Origin: Dipteris shenzhenensis
Lineage: Eukaryota; Polypodiophyta; Polypodiopsida; Gleicheniales
Assembly: GCA_047967505.1 (NCBI GenBank)
Contig: CM106539.1
Length of the DNA: 64,000 nt
Direction: 5' to 3' (one strand)
Part shown: positions 29,902 to 42,180 of the stretch, piece after piece
Layout of the letters: each line of letters starts with the position of its first letter
Numbering within the stretch: position 1 is the first letter of the stretch
Notes under the pieces: generated by a model
Told to the model about the DNA's origin: nothing
Database searches by the model: none
The model's input: the letters and a program-made list of their open reading frames with translations, nothing else
Position numbers and translations under genes: made by a program

Positions 29902-32900
29902 ATGGCATCCTCTTCCATGTCTGAAAAGGAGTTTTTCAACATTAAAAAGTTTGATGGGACAAACTTTTCTTTGTGGAAACAACAGATAATGGATGTGCTT
30001 ATTCAAAAGAAGCAAATTAAACCCTTGGCAGGGATTGAAGCTAAGCCTGCAAATATGTCTGAGGATGATTGGAATGAGTTAGACGCATTAGCAAAGTCTA
30101 CTATTAGACTTCATCTTGTAGAGTCAGTTTATTTCACAGTAGTAAATGAGCAGACTACGGAAGATTTGTGGAAGAAATTGTGTGCCACTTAGAGGCCACT
30201 TATGAGAAGGAAATTGCGTCTAATAAAGTTTACCTCATGAAGAGGTTGTTTGAGCTACAAATGAAGGAAGGGTTCTCCATTGCTTCTCACTTGAATGAAT
30301 TCAATATTATTTTCAGCCAGCTTCAGGCTCAAAAAATGAATTTTGATGCGGAGACTAAGGCAATATTTATCTTATGTTCATTGCCATCCTCATGGGATAC
30401 CTTCCATACAGCTGTCAGTAACTCTGCACCTGGTGGAGTACTGAAATTTGATGATGTTGTGGGTATCTTGTTGGCCGAGGAGATTAGATGGAAGTCTATG
30501 GATGGCAACAAGCAGGATGCAGCCTTAAATGTGCAAAGGGGCAGATCACAGTTCAGGGGGAAGTCCCAAGAAAGAGGGAAGTCTCGTAGCAAATCCAGGG
30601 CATGGAACATTGAGTGTTACCACTGTGGCAAGAAGGGCCATACGAAAAAGGATTGCTACAAGCTGAAAAGAGAGCAAAATGTTAAGAAAAAGAATGCAAA
30701 TTGGGTGCAAATCAGAAGGAAGAGAGTCCAAGGGAGGATAAAGGAAAAGTGAAGATCGAGGAGATCAATGCAGTCACACATGATAGTGACAATGACGTTC
30801 TCTTCATGTCTACTTTATCTACAGAGTTGCTTACCACTTCAGATGATGCATATTCCTAGGATTGGATTTTGGATTATGGTGCTTCATTCCATGTTACTCC
30901 CCATAGGGAATGGTTCTCCACTTATGACAATGGAAAGACACGTTGTGTGCATCTTGGAAATGACTATGCATGTGACATAGTGGGAGTAGGTGACATAAAG
31001 TTTTCTTTTGCAAATGGGTCTGCATTTATTTTGAAACATGTGAGACATGTGCCTAAGTTGACCAAGAGTCTTATTTCAGTGGGTCAGCTAGATGATGCTA
31101 GTTTTCACACCACTTTTGGCTTTCAGAGTTGGAAAATTCAGAAGGGCTCTATGCTTTTGGCCAGGGGTGCCAAGTGTGGGACTTTGTATCCCTTACATGT
31201 ATCAGGGGTATTTGATCATGTTGTTGCAATAACCGAGTAGCCAAGCACTTCTTTGTGGCATTGCAGGTTGGGGCACATGAGCCAGAATGGAATGAACTCT
31301 TATGCCATTTGGGTTATATACCGCATTTGAGTTTCTCTGATTTTGAATTTTATGAGCACTATCTCTATGGGAAGCAAACTAAATCAGCCCATAAAAGAAG
31401 GGGAAAGAAAGAGTTTGAAAAGCTTGATTTGGTGCATTTAGACGTACGTGGTCCCATGCCTACACGGTCATTAGGCAGGGCTGAATACTATGTGACATTC
31501 ATTGATGATGCAACTAGGAAAGTGTGGGCTTATGCTATAGCTCGGAAGAGTGATGTGTTCCAGGTATTTCAAAAATGGCTGGCCTTGGTTGAGAATCAGT
31601 CAGGTAGAATGCTTAAATGCCTACGGGCTGACAGAGAGTATCTCTCTCGTGACTTTCAGCATTTCTATGATACACATGGGATTAAGAGGGAGCTCACATC
31701 CCCTCATACTCCAGAGCAAAATCTAGTTGCAGAAAAGATGAATCGTACCATTCAAGAAAGGTTGCAATGCATGCTTTCCAATGCAAGCCTTTCTGCTGGT
31801 TTTTGGGTTGAGGCAATGAAGACTACAGTGCATGTGATCAATAGATCACCTAGTAAGAGTTTGGATGGTGGTATTCCTGAAGACGCATGGAGTGGCAAGA
31901 AGCCCTCTTACTCTCATTTGCGTATATTTGGGTGTGAGGCATATGCACATGTGCCAAAAGAGCTTCGAAAGAAGCTAGATCCTAAGTCTAGGAAATGCGT
32001 CTTTCTAGGTTATGGTGAAAGTGGAGATATGGGCTATTGTCTCTAGGATCCAGAAGCAAGGAAGATCATACGCAGCCATGATGTAGTCTTTAATGAGAAG
32101 AAGATGCATAAGTCACCCATGAGGGACATGGAAATGACGAGAATCACTTTCCAAGATGTGAATCCACCTACATATGTTGATAGACAGCAAGCTATCCATG
32201 CACCAAATGTGCAAGAAATGGTACCACCAAGTACTCACACAAGTATACAATCAAGGATAGATGATGGATCATCTATTGGTGGAAATGATGAGCCAAATGT
32301 GGTTGATATGCAAGTGGGACAACAAGCTGAAATGCCCTTGAGAAGATCATCTAGACTATCTAGACTGCCTGATAGGTTTGTTCCAGGGGTAGACTATGTG
32401 ATGCTTACTGATTGCGAGGAGCCTTCTTAATATAGGGAGGCTATGATGCACGAGGATCAACACAAGTGGGAGTATGCTATGCAATCAGAGAATGCAATCA
32501 GAGATGAGTTCACTTATGAAGAATAAGACTTGGGACTTGGTTTCTTTGCTACATGGAAAGAAAGCATTGCCATGTAAATGGGTCTACAAGATGAAGGTCA
32601 CAGGTGATGATGTGCCTAGGTACAAGGCCCGTTTGGTCGCTAAAGGGTTCAAGCAAGAGAAGAGTGTGGACTTTGATGAGATATTCTCTCCATTGTGAAG
32701 ATGACCACACTTAGATGCATGCTTGGACTAGTGGCAGTAGAGGATATGGAGCTTAAGCAGATGGATGTCAAGACAGCTTTCTTGCATGGGGATTTGCATG
32801 AGGAAATTTACATGGTGCAGCCGGAAGGCTTTGAAGAAAAGGGCAAAGAACATTTAGTTTGCAAGCTGAAGAAGAGTCTCTATGGCCTTAAGCAAGCACC

Positions 32901-33979
32901 TAGAGAATGGTATCAAAAGTTTGATGCTTTCATTCAGTCCCAGGGTTTTAGAAGGAGTGAAATTGATCACTGCCTCTACACTAAAAGGGCTAAGGATAAT
33001 ATCCTGATAATCCTGGCACTATGTGGATGATATGCTATTGGCAAGCAAGAATACTTATGAGCTAGATGCATTATATGCCAAGTTGCATGAGGCCTTTGAT
33101 ATGAAGTATTTGGGACTTGCAAGTCATATTCTTGGTATGCGCATCATGCGTGATCAGAGTAGGAAACTCCTTTGGCTTTCACAGAAGGAGTATATTACAA
33201 AAGTATTGTAGCGTTTCAATATGGAGGGGGGGAAGGCAGTGAGTACTCCATTGCCTCCATATGTGAAACTGAGTCATACAAATAGTCCCAAATCGGATGA
33301 GAAAAGGGCCATGATGGCCAAGGTTCCTTATGCATTAGTGGTTGGGAGTCTTATGTATGCTATGATAGCTACTAGACCAGACATTGCATTTGCAGTGGGA
33401 GTTGTTAGCTGATATATGGCTAATCCAGGAAAGAGGCATTGGGAGGAAGTTAAGTGCATCATGAGGTACATGAAGGGTACCAAGGAGATGTGCATCTGCT
33501 TTGGTAAAGGAGACATGCGTGTACTTGGGTACACAGATTCAGACTATGCAGGGCATGTGGATAGTAGGAGATCCACTTCTGGTTATGTGTTCACCTTTGT
33601 AGTTGTTGTAGTGTTGTGGATGTCTCGTGCACAGAAGTGTGTTGCTTTGTCTACCACAGAGGCTGAGTATGTTGCAACCATTGAGGGTTGCAAGGAGGCT
33701 ATATGGCTTGATCGGCTAGTGGGAGATTTGGGGATTCATATAGGTGTACCGACATTGCATAGTAATTCCATGAGTGCTATTCAACTAGCACGGAATCCGG
33801 TCTTTCATGCAAAGACCAAACACATTGAGGTCAAGTACCATTTCATCAGGGAGGTACTTGAGGACAAGCGCATAGAGCTTGTCAAGGTTCATACAGATGA
33901 TAACCCTGCAAATATGCTGACGAAGAGTCTACCTAGTCAACAATTTGAGTATTGTCATGTATTGATGGGCATTGGATAG
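29902..33979 (+). pseudogene. Copia C Gag-Pol polyprotein remnant
   Basis: Gag starts MASSSMSEKEFFNIKKFDGT; a frameshift near 30180 joins VEEIVCHLEATYEKEI and the zinc knuckle CYHCGKKGHTKKDC (about 30615). The protease reads WILDYGASFHVTP, so Ser of D-S-G is Tyr. Integrase (31400-31800) has HLDVRGPMP, LRADREYLS (two residues of the usual DxGGE shortened away) and NLVAEKMNRTI. A TAG follows CL at 32044. Reverse transcriptase (32470-33200) has WVYKMK, KARLVAKGF, LYGLKQAPREWY and, after a frame change at about 33018, YVDDMLLA. RNase H (33530-33800) has YTDSDYAG and TEAEY, but LHSNSMSA replaces the usual CDNQSA, losing a catalytic Asp. Further stops occur at 32428, 32696, 33209 and 33412. The element is inactive on several independent grounds. 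Confidence 0.92.
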
Positions 33980-34021
33980 TATGCTCACTGGTTGTTCTCC
34001 CTTAAAGGCACATTGTCCTTT

Positions 34022-34032
34022 AAGTGGGAGGT
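34022..34032 (+). other. Polypurine tract of Copia C
   Basis: AAGTGGGAGGT lies immediately before the 3' LTR. Confidence 0.65.
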
Positions 34033-34202
34033 TATGGGGGTTAAAGGTCACTGTGCCTTTACCCCGGTTATGTACAATACTCAAACACATATATAAATGA
34101 ATGAAAAAGAAGATTAGGGTGTTCTGCACCCACCAAAACTTGTGTGGCTCTTTGTTTCTCTCTCTCCTTCTTCCGTTCTTGCTTCCGTTGAGAGCACTCT
34201 CA
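34033..34202 (+). repeat. Copia C 3' LTR (170 bp)
   Basis: Same length as the 5' LTR with about 8 substitutions; it starts TATGGGGG instead of TGTGGGGG. Followed by the ATAAT target duplication. Confidence 0.88.
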
Positions 34203-34207
34203 ATAAT

Positions 34208-35356
34208 GATGTAAGGTTAGTGTGTGCAACAAGGACAAGAAATATAAATATCCATGAATCATTCAAATATCATTGGTTTACCGATGACGCACTAGCATGT
34301 CGACCAACATCCTCTTCTGGTGGCATGTCTCCATACATCTGCAAGTGGAGCATGACAATATGATGCTGACACAACAAACCCCTCACCTGCAATGCATGCA
34401 AGGACAAGGCAAACTCTCACAAAGACACTCCAAACTCCCAAGAGGTGCCCCCCTATCTGATGAGTTGTCACTACTCATCCTCTCCACCTGCACACATCCA
34501 CAACCATCCCCCCAAGTCAAGTCAAACACCCAAACACCCAAATCCCCCAAATTCCCTCAAACCCTCATATCCCTTCTCTTTCACCAAACACCCTTGGGCA
34601 TAAATCCCCCCTAAATCCCTTCAAACACCCACTCACCCCCTAAAATTGCCCCCCTAAACCCTTAACCCCCAAAAAACCCCTCTTTTGGGGGTATAGTCAT
34701 TGGTATATACTGACGACCATACTAATGCTTTGCTTTTATATACCCACAATAATACCAATGCCCGTACCAACATTTTTTGGGAACCAAAACCTGCGCACTA
34801 TTCGTCCCGTGATGCCATTCATTTTTTCGTACATTCTCCTCCCTCGCTTTTGCTTTCAGCTCGTGATCGCCCGCAACCCTCGCCTTCTCCTTCCCCCTCC
34901 CACCTCTACATCCTCTTTGCACCTACAAGACTTGTTGTAGCTCCCTCTCCATCTCAAGGTAAGAATTCCTCTCTTCCCCTTTTATTTCAAGTTTGTTTGG
35001 TTTCTTTGTATTTATTTCTACCTCTCCTCTTGTTTCCCTTCCTCTACTTTCACTTTCTCTTCCTTTCTCTTGATTTTCTCTCCTCCTTTCCTTTCCTTTC
35101 TTTCTCTAAAGGAAGAAACAATATACAAAAAACAATCATGAAAGAGAAGAGTATGAAAGCTCTACCTATTGCTTCCGTGCTTTCTCCTTGTTTGTAGGCT
35201 TCTCTTTGTCTGCTCAATCCATACCCTTTGGAATGTTGCTTCTCCAAACTCCTCCTTTCACTAATTAGTTTTCTTTAAATGGTATGTTTCCTCTCTTTTA
35301 TAGGGCCAAGAAACAAAACACCTCCTCTTTAGAGTAGGATTATCCGGTGCCAGGAC
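34208..35356. other. CACTA copy 3 flank and C-rich, then pyrimidine-rich, non-coding sequence
   Basis: Probably the interrupted 5' side of CACTA copy 3. About 34430-34690 is very C/A-rich with CCCAAACACCC-like motifs. At 34690-34790 a GGTATATAC..GACGACCATACTAATG / AATACCAATG block resembles 3340-3460. From 34950 it becomes CT-rich. Frames in this stretch are low-complexity and not called. Confidence 0.4.
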
Positions 35357-35912
35357 ATGTCGTTTCCAAGTCAGAACATGCTTCCTCTCTTTTTCTATTT
35401 TTCTTTGTGTGATTGCATTCCTCTTCTCTTATTTCATCTCTTCTGTTTTTTACTATCTCTTCTCCTATTTCCTCTCTTCCCCTCTCTTCTCTTTTTTCCT
35501 CTCTTCTCTTTTCTCCTATCTTTTCTCTTATTTCCTCTATTCTCTTTTTTCTCCCTCTCTTCTCTTTTCCTTATTTCCTCTCTTCTCTTATTTCCTCTCT
35601 TCCCCTCTCTTCTCTTCTCTCTTTTCCTCTCTTCTCATCTTCTCTCTTTTCCTCTCTTCTCCCCTCTCTTTCTTCCTCTCTTTTCCTCTCTTTCCTTCTC
35701 TCTTTTCCTCTCTTTTCCTTCTCTGTTTTCCTCACTTTTCCTTCTCTATTTTCCTCTCTTTTTCTTGCTTTTCTTCTCTCTTTTCCTCTCTTCTCCTTCC
35801 TCTTGTCTCCCCTCTCTTATTTCCTCTCTTTTCTCCTATCTCTTCTCTTATTTCCTATCTTCCCCTCTCTTCTCTTCTCTCTTTTCCCTTCTTCTCCTCT
35901 TCTCTTATTTCG
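35357..35912. repeat. Long polypyrimidine tract (CTCTTTTCCTCTC-type)
   Basis: More than 500 bases of almost pure C/T, built from TTTCCTCTCTTCTC and TTATTTCCTCTC units. The three overlapping frames of 170-210 residues on the plus strand are Ser/Leu/Phe repeats from this tract, not proteins. Similar tracts occur at 36935-37190 and, in the purine sense, at 16236-16412. Confidence 0.9.
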
Positions 35913-36277
35913 GGGACGAGCATTTTCTGAGCGAAATCTTCCGAGCGTCCGAGCGAAGGAAAAAAAAAGCTTCCAACTATGCATAAATATGGCAAAAATC
36001 AATCAGAAGAAAACATAGTTTCACTTAGAAATATGCAAAGTATTATAGCAATGCCTATTTTATACAAAAATCTTTAGGTGAATCTGTAGGAATGGTGAGA
36101 GCATAATGGGATGGCTTTTGAAGAAACCCACATGTAGAGTAGACTTCTCTATGAAAATTCCCTTATGATCCTTCTTACAACTTTTACTTAATAGGGGGTA
36201 ACATTGAAAACCCTCTCTCAACCTATCTTCATGAAAGAGTTTCTTCAAAGAAAACTCATTGAAGCAAGCCATCCAGG

Positions 36278-36345
36278 TAGTTTCGCCAGCGAAACCCCTT
36301 TGAAGCAAGTCTCCCAAGGTAGTTTCGCTGGCGAAACTACCTTGG
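36278..36345. repeat. Near-perfect 32-bp palindrome plus a half-related dyad (GTTTCGC..GCGAAAC)
   Basis: At 36314-36345, arms CCAAGGTAGTTTCGC and GCGAAACTACCTTGG are exact 15-bp complements around a 2-base centre (TG). At 36278-36299 a related GGTAGTTTCGCCAGCGAAAC occurs. Diverged versions lie at 40986-41001, 41171-41198, 41494-41513 and 41558-41577. Confidence 0.85.
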
Positions 36346-36934
36346 ACAGCACTTTTAAAAGTGACATAACTTTCATATCCAATGTCCAAATATAGTCATT
36401 CAACCACTCAAATTGATCGGAACACCCCATTTGAGCACATCTATGAAGTTATATTTTGGAAAATATTTCATATATAGTATTAAATATTACATGTATTTTA
36501 TGAGAGTGATATATAAGCCCAAGTTAATACTTATTTATAGTAATTTAAACTTCTTTAGAAACATGTCCATAAATATGCTATAAAAACACTAAAAAGATAT
36601 TGCCATATGATATAAATGTGTTAATAAGTAATTATATATGCATAGTATTATTACATTGAGAGTGATTATGAGGAATGTTTCTTAAAGGAATCAACACTTT
36701 TTTAAGGTAATAACAGGGGTACAAAGGGATGTCTCTAAATAAGAAAATTATGTTGTGTAAAAATGAATGAGTGACTAGTCTGTATATTTTTATGATAAAG
36801 GGATCTAGTTCTAGTGAAAATAAAAGTGTAAAAACCATGTTTCCTAAAGAAAAACATTTTTAAAAATCTCTTGAAAAACACGCTCGGATAAACCTGCTCA
36901 CAGGTTTTTGCTCGTAAAATTGACGCATCCTCTT
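36346..36934. other. AT-rich interval, no gene seen
   Basis: Only short frames on either strand. CGCTCGGATAAACCTGCTCA near 36882 is the only GC-richer stretch before the next pyrimidine tract. Confidence 0.4.
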
Positions 36935-37190
36935 ATTTCCTCTCTTTTCCCCTCTCTTTCCTTCTCTCTTTTCCTCTCTTTTCTGTCTCTCTTTTCCTCT
37001 CTTTTCTTCTCTCTTTTTCTCTCTTCTCCCCTATCTTCCCCTCTCTTATCTTCTCTTTTCCTCTCTTCTTCCCTCTCTTTCCTTCTCTCTTTTCCCCTCT
37101 CTTTTCTTCTCTATTTTCCTCTCTTTCCTTCTCTCTTTTCCTCTCTTTTCCTTTTCCCCTCTCTTCTCTTCTCTCTTCCTCTCTCCTTGA
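36935..37190. repeat. Polypyrimidine tract (CTCTCTTTTCCTCTC-type)
   Basis: About 250 bases of near-pure C/T. Directly beyond it, CCCACCCACATGAAGCTTTAAG and GAGCCTGACATTGAACAAGC match, in reverse complement, the sequence at 16180-16230 beside the purine tract there. The tract and its flank are therefore one dispersed repeat. Confidence 0.8.
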
Positions 37191-37239
37191 GGTCCCACCC
37201 ACATGAAGCTTTAAGAGCCTGACATTGAACAAGCATATG

Positions 37240-38450
37240 CAGACTTGTGTCTATACTTGTAAATATATAAAAACAAATTAATTTAAATATAAAAACTAAA
37301 CTCATCACATGTTCGGAGCACTACATGTGGGGGGTACCACAAAATTCTAAATTTAAAAGAAACAAATTTTTAAATTTGAAAGAAAAGTGCGGGCAATTAA
37401 AATTTTGATTGAAAAGAAAAGACTACTAAATTTTAAATTTTTAAACTTTTAAAAGTGAAGGAAAAGTGCTCAAAGTTTACATTTTAATTGAAAAGGATGA
37501 AATAGTAAGTACAAAATTCTCCATGTCATTCTTGTTAGGTTTGTAAGGATGTAATAGTGAACTCTTTCACATGAAATGTCAAAATGATGACAAGGCTCCC
37601 ACATGTGATAGCCCTGAAAACTAATAAGCATGCATGTAGAACTTGAGATCAATACGTACTGCAACTCAACACTATTACACACACTTTTAGCATCACAGAA
37701 TATTCGAACCTAAGAAGAATTGCAACACTGATGTTTAAACTAAACAACTTTTTATTATAATTCAAACTCATAAAAGGATGCAAGATAAGTTTTCCTTAGT
37801 TTGTTGGCTTACATGGACTTGAGACTCTACTATGGACACTACAAAGTAGCTGCTCTAGTATTATATAATACTAGAAGCTAAGACACTCAAAGGCGACTCT
37901 CATGAGTGTGGAGAAGAAGCACATTTGCGCTAGTCCAAGACAAAAAGAGAAGCTATCAACCACCTTCCATGTGACTATGCAGGAGCCAGACATCAAGAGA
38001 GTTTTTTGCCATGTTGTATATTGCCACATGCCTATCATGCATATGGCTATCACAGTAGAGAACCAATCATCAACGAATACTTGTATGGGCCAACCAACCA
38101 AGAGCTCCACATCCATCAACCAATCACAAGTCCCTATTGCCCCACTTTAAGCCTTAGAAGCAAATATGCCCCCATGAGGATCATACTCCATCAATCACCC
38201 CCTGAAATAAAATGGGTAGAAGGTCCAAAATAAAGCTCACTATAGACACCTATGATATCCAAGAATGACTTGAAAATAGCTCATGACTAGTGCAATTACA
38301 ACAAACACCATAAGAACAAAATTTGTGACTCAAAACAAAATGTATAAGCGCCATAAGAACCATGAGTTTCAAGACTAGTGCAACATATGATCCCCCCTCA
38401 ACATCCTAAACTTGCCCTGTGGCTTTCTGCACTAGTAGCAAAATCAATCA
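37240..38450. other. AT-rich interval, no gene seen
   Basis: A poly-A/T-rich stretch with TAAATTTTAAATTTTTAAA-like inverted motifs near 37340-37460. Short frames near 37870-38230 lack any recognisable motif. Confidence 0.4.
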
Positions 38451-38499
38451 TAGCATCAGATGATGCCTCAAGAGGTTTGTCCTTTGAATTATTTGAGCT

Positions 38500-38970
38500 T
38501 TTATCATGCTGACAACTCTTTGCTTCTTCTAGTAGTGTTCTTTGTCATAATTTGGCTTACCACAATAACCACAACCTTTCTTCTTCTTGGCACCATATGC
38601 GGCTCTAACACCATAGGCTAGTTCTCCAGGTGGTCGAAGGTCTTCTTCATGCTTCTCTTCACTCATCAACAATGCCAGTCTATTAAATTAGAATAATCAT
38701 CTAGGTGCAGTATTTGAACAATTTCATTGTACCTAGTGGTTAAGCACTTCCATAGAATTGCCTTCATTGTCTTCATCTTCAACTCCGGTGTAGTTATTTT
38801 AGTAGATCTTGCATTTGATTAAGAAAGGTTCCTAGTGACTCTAATTCTCCCATTTGTAGGCTGAATGGATCTTGCTTAAGTGTCGCCTTTGAACGCTTCA
38901 AGCCCCCTACAATACTACTTTCCAAAGTGGAGAGTGCCCCTAATGCTTCATCCTCCCTCAGCTAAATATC
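38500..38970 (-). pseudogene. Copia-type gag remnant with mutated zinc knuckle
   Basis: The minus strand reads LREDEALGALSTLESSIVGG, LKQDPFSLQMGELESLGTFL and NQMQDLLK, then in another frame RYNEIVQILHLDDYS. This resembles the UBN2/gag repeat pattern. It then reads KKKKGCGYCGKPNYDKEHY (about 38600-38545), a CX2CX4HX4C knuckle in which both His and the last Cys are Tyr. No pol follows. Many stops. Confidence 0.45.
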
Positions 38971-40148
38971 AATTAGGAACAAAAATTATGTATTTCAACC
39001 AAAACATATGGAAGGGTTTGCAATAAAATCTCTTCCCTTATACCCTCCTCCACTACTTTCTCTCCTTCCTCTTGTTCCTATTCTTCCCCTTCTACATTGC
39101 AAGCTATCTGATGGAAGATGTATCGGTTGCTTCTTGACAAACAGCAACTAGCTCTACGCTAATCAATTTTTCTACCTATATAGTGTGCTTCCCTTTTTCC
39201 AGTGTTTTGTTGGACCACTCCAAGGAAAGGTTGACTTTGACAATCACATTTACATTTGTTTCCACATCTATTTTTTGCTTTCTACTGCAAGAAGAGTAGG
39301 CACTTCCTATATGAATGGAGGTGCAGGGGTGTCCTCCATTTCTAGAATGATTTCACAATATGTTAAAGGTAAGGATACAAAATGGGTTCCTAGAGGCCGC
39401 ATTTGGAGATCTAACTCCTCCTCTGATATTTTCCTAGAGTTTTTGAACTCAAGGATTTACATGTTCTTTGCATCCTATATCTAAAACCAAGATTAGCATT
39501 GTGAAACTGTGAACCCATTCTCCTCTATCCAATGCCTAATTGGATCATGAAGGTTTAACTTTTTCATTGATGTAATGAACAATATCTTCAAAAATGTGCA
39601 TGTTCTTAAGGACTATCACTAGCACATCAATCTTGCGATCAAACGTCTCATACAAGTCCATCTCTCTACTCAAATAATGAGTAGAAGCCATGAACTAGTG
39701 GTATGTATCATGGAGTGTGGCCATTTGAGGTCTATAGGAGTTGGTGTGAGTTGAGGTTTGAAGAGGTTGAGTGTAGCAGATGAGTACAATAAAGACTAAT
39801 TTTAGCCCTGGGGCATTCATATAGCTACCTCTAGACTCTTAAAAGTTGTGAGGTTTAATATCATTTAGGGATAAAATTTTGGGCAATAAAATATATTACA
39901 TGATTTTATTAAATCTAGGAACCAATATTCAGATCTATCACCACAATTGCATACTATAAAGCAATAGAATAATTTACCATGACATTTTTCCCAAAAAAAT
40001 CAACATTTTAATAGATTTAAAATGACTCATATCTTGTGAACTTTAAAGCTACCAAATTTATTAATAATCAACATTTTAAAGATTCATAAAAATAATATAG
40101 ACCAATTTCTTATCAAATTCGAAACTACTAAATTTATTAACAACATTT

Positions 40149-40149
<1 letters not shown>
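38971..40149. other. No recognisable gene
   Basis: A 99-codon plus-strand frame at 39185-39484 has no motif I recognise and no supporting structure. The rest is AT-rich. Confidence 0.35.

Positions 40150-40151
<2 letters not shown>

Positions 40152-40189
<38 letters not shown>
40152..40189. repeat. (CT)n microsatellite
   Basis: About 19 CT units, followed by TAGAGCTTAG. Confidence 0.9.
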
Positions 40190-40979
40190 GAGCTTAGTGG
40201 GGCTCAAGGGAGGTCTCTCTACGAATGAGAGGCCAATATGGGATCTTCCATTGTTTTAACGCCCAAACCTTCCCATTGGTTGGTTTGCTAATCACAAATT
40301 TAAGGGCTTAATCCAAGAGGAACTTTTTGACACCAAAATTACCCTAATGAATCTTTTGAAGCTTGGAGTCTCTATCATCCTTAGGCATGGAAGAATGAAA
40401 TTTCTTGCATTAAGCTGAAAGTCAAATTTCAATTTTCCCATGTTGAACATACATAGATAACCTTACAATAGTGTTACTAGAAAATGAAACAAAGTCACAA
40501 AAGAATAAATGTATAAAGTAAAAAACTTACACTTACAGTAGCAAATACCCTCCAAATACCATCCTCCAACCACTTTCTATCTTGCCAACTCAATTGATTT
40601 TTTCTCCTCTCACTAAAATCCTAAGTAAAATATTGAGCATAGCAAGACACAACTAGTATAAATAATCCTTAAGATTAGTGACAACAATTGCATCTTGACC
40701 AAATCTGCAAAACCATTTACTCAGTCCATGGAGTTTTATAGAGCAAACCTATCTATGAAAGGATCTATAAATATATAAACACATCTACGATCTTCATCTT
40801 AGGAAAGGTTGAGGCCACAATGTAAACAGCTAACATGAAGTGATAAAAGGAGAACAAAAAGTCAAATTAAAGGTAGCTTTAAAAAAACTTTGAAGATATA
40901 GGAATGCATTTCAAAGAATCTCATGCATATTTACAAGCAAAAGAAAATACAACATGTGTTACTGCAACCCATAGTAGGT

Positions 40980-41760
40980 TGCATAGTTTCACCAGCAAAA
41001 CCATCTATAGAAAACCATCTACAAGTCATCTTTTAAAATGTTCACTTTTACTATTGGTTCTGTTTCAATTATTTCCTTTTATTGATGGTTCCATTTTGAA
41101 ATGTAGCCTAAGAAATGCATTTAATAAGCAAAGTCAATCAAAATATTTGTTACTACATATGGCATTAGTCACTAGGTAGTGTAGTTTTCCTAGTGAAACT
41201 ATCAATGGGAACCCATCTATGATTCATCCACAAAGACATTTCCTTTCACTACTAGTTCCCTTTGAGATCACAGTAAAGAAATTGAAGCTATATCATAAAC
41301 ATGGAAATGTTTTCTTGAAGTACCTTATGTAAGGTGAAACTTATATAGCTATCAACATTTAAAATTGCCTACATGTAGAGCATTGATACATAACAATTAG
41401 TTGGCTAGCTTATTTGAGGATACCCATAAAATATAAAACTTTGGTGTTTTTTTTTTGCAAATATGGTGATTAGGCATTAATCACCAGTCCCTATAGTTTC
41501 ACTAGCGAAACTAGGGGAAGTAGAGAACCTAGGAAGCCATCTAATTACAAGTCCCTATAGTTTCACTAGTGGAGCTATCTTTAGGAAGTAGAGGATGGGA
41601 ATCCATCTAAGAATCATCTACCAAAATGTTCCCTTTCACTACTGTCTCCCTTTCAAATTGACCAACGATTCCCTTTGCTACTAGCTCCCTTTCAATAACT
41701 AATGATTCCCTTTTATATACAAGAATTTCCCTTTCACTATTGTTTCATTGCAACGATTAA
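40980..41760. repeat. Dispersed AGTTTCAC..GCGAAACT dyads and TTCCCTTTCACTACT repeats
   Basis: TAGTTTCACTAGCGAAACTA (41494-41513) and TAGTTTCACTAGTGGAGCTA (41558-41577) are near-palindromes related to 36314-36345. Between about 41235 and 41745, TTCCCTTTCACTACT or a close variant recurs at least five times with 20-40-base spacing. No gene is supported; a 91-codon frame at 40904-41179 has no recognisable motif. Confidence 0.55.
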
Positions 41761-42180
41761 GGAATGCAAAATATAAACTAAAAACCATTGAGGCTATTTC
41801 ATTGGAAATGTTTGTTTAAAGTACCGGTGATGCTTGTATCATCTCATTTAATAAGGATGTCGCTAGCAACACCCAAAATTGCCATGTGTGTAGAACATTG
41901 CAACATAATGATTAGGTGGCCCACTTCTTTTGCCATCACCAAACTAGTAATATCTTCAATTGGTGGAATCTCTTCAGAGTCACTAGTGCTTTGTATTTTA
42001 TCTGTTTGGAGTTGAATGCATTTCTATAGCAGAACTTTCTTCATGACCACGTTTATTAGAATAGGAACACTTCAGTATCTCCTTTCCCTAGACACTATCC
42101 TTTTTTCCTATAGATCTCTTTTTTTGGCTACTACTAGTAGCTAGATACATACATTGGCTCTCCAACAAGTGAGCTTGCAT

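Larger units (their letters stand above)
28278..34202 (+). mobile_element. Copia C: full-length but inactivated Ty1/copia element of another lineage
   Basis: A 5925-bp element with 170-bp LTRs (28278-28447 and 34033-34202), TSD ATAAT at 28273-28277 and 34203-34207, a Met-tRNA primer site at 28450-28461 and a purine tract (AAGTGGGAGGT) before the 3' LTR. I count about 8 differences between the LTRs, roughly 5%, including loss of the G of the terminal TG in the 3' copy. It is therefore clearly older than Copia A. The gag start and polyprotein sequence show a different lineage from Copia A. It interrupts CACTA copy 3. Confidence 0.93.

Noticed and set aside
35357-36018. Three overlapping plus-strand frames of 173-209 codons
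   Set aside because: All are Ser/Leu/Phe repeats created by the polypyrimidine tract; all three frames are open at once.
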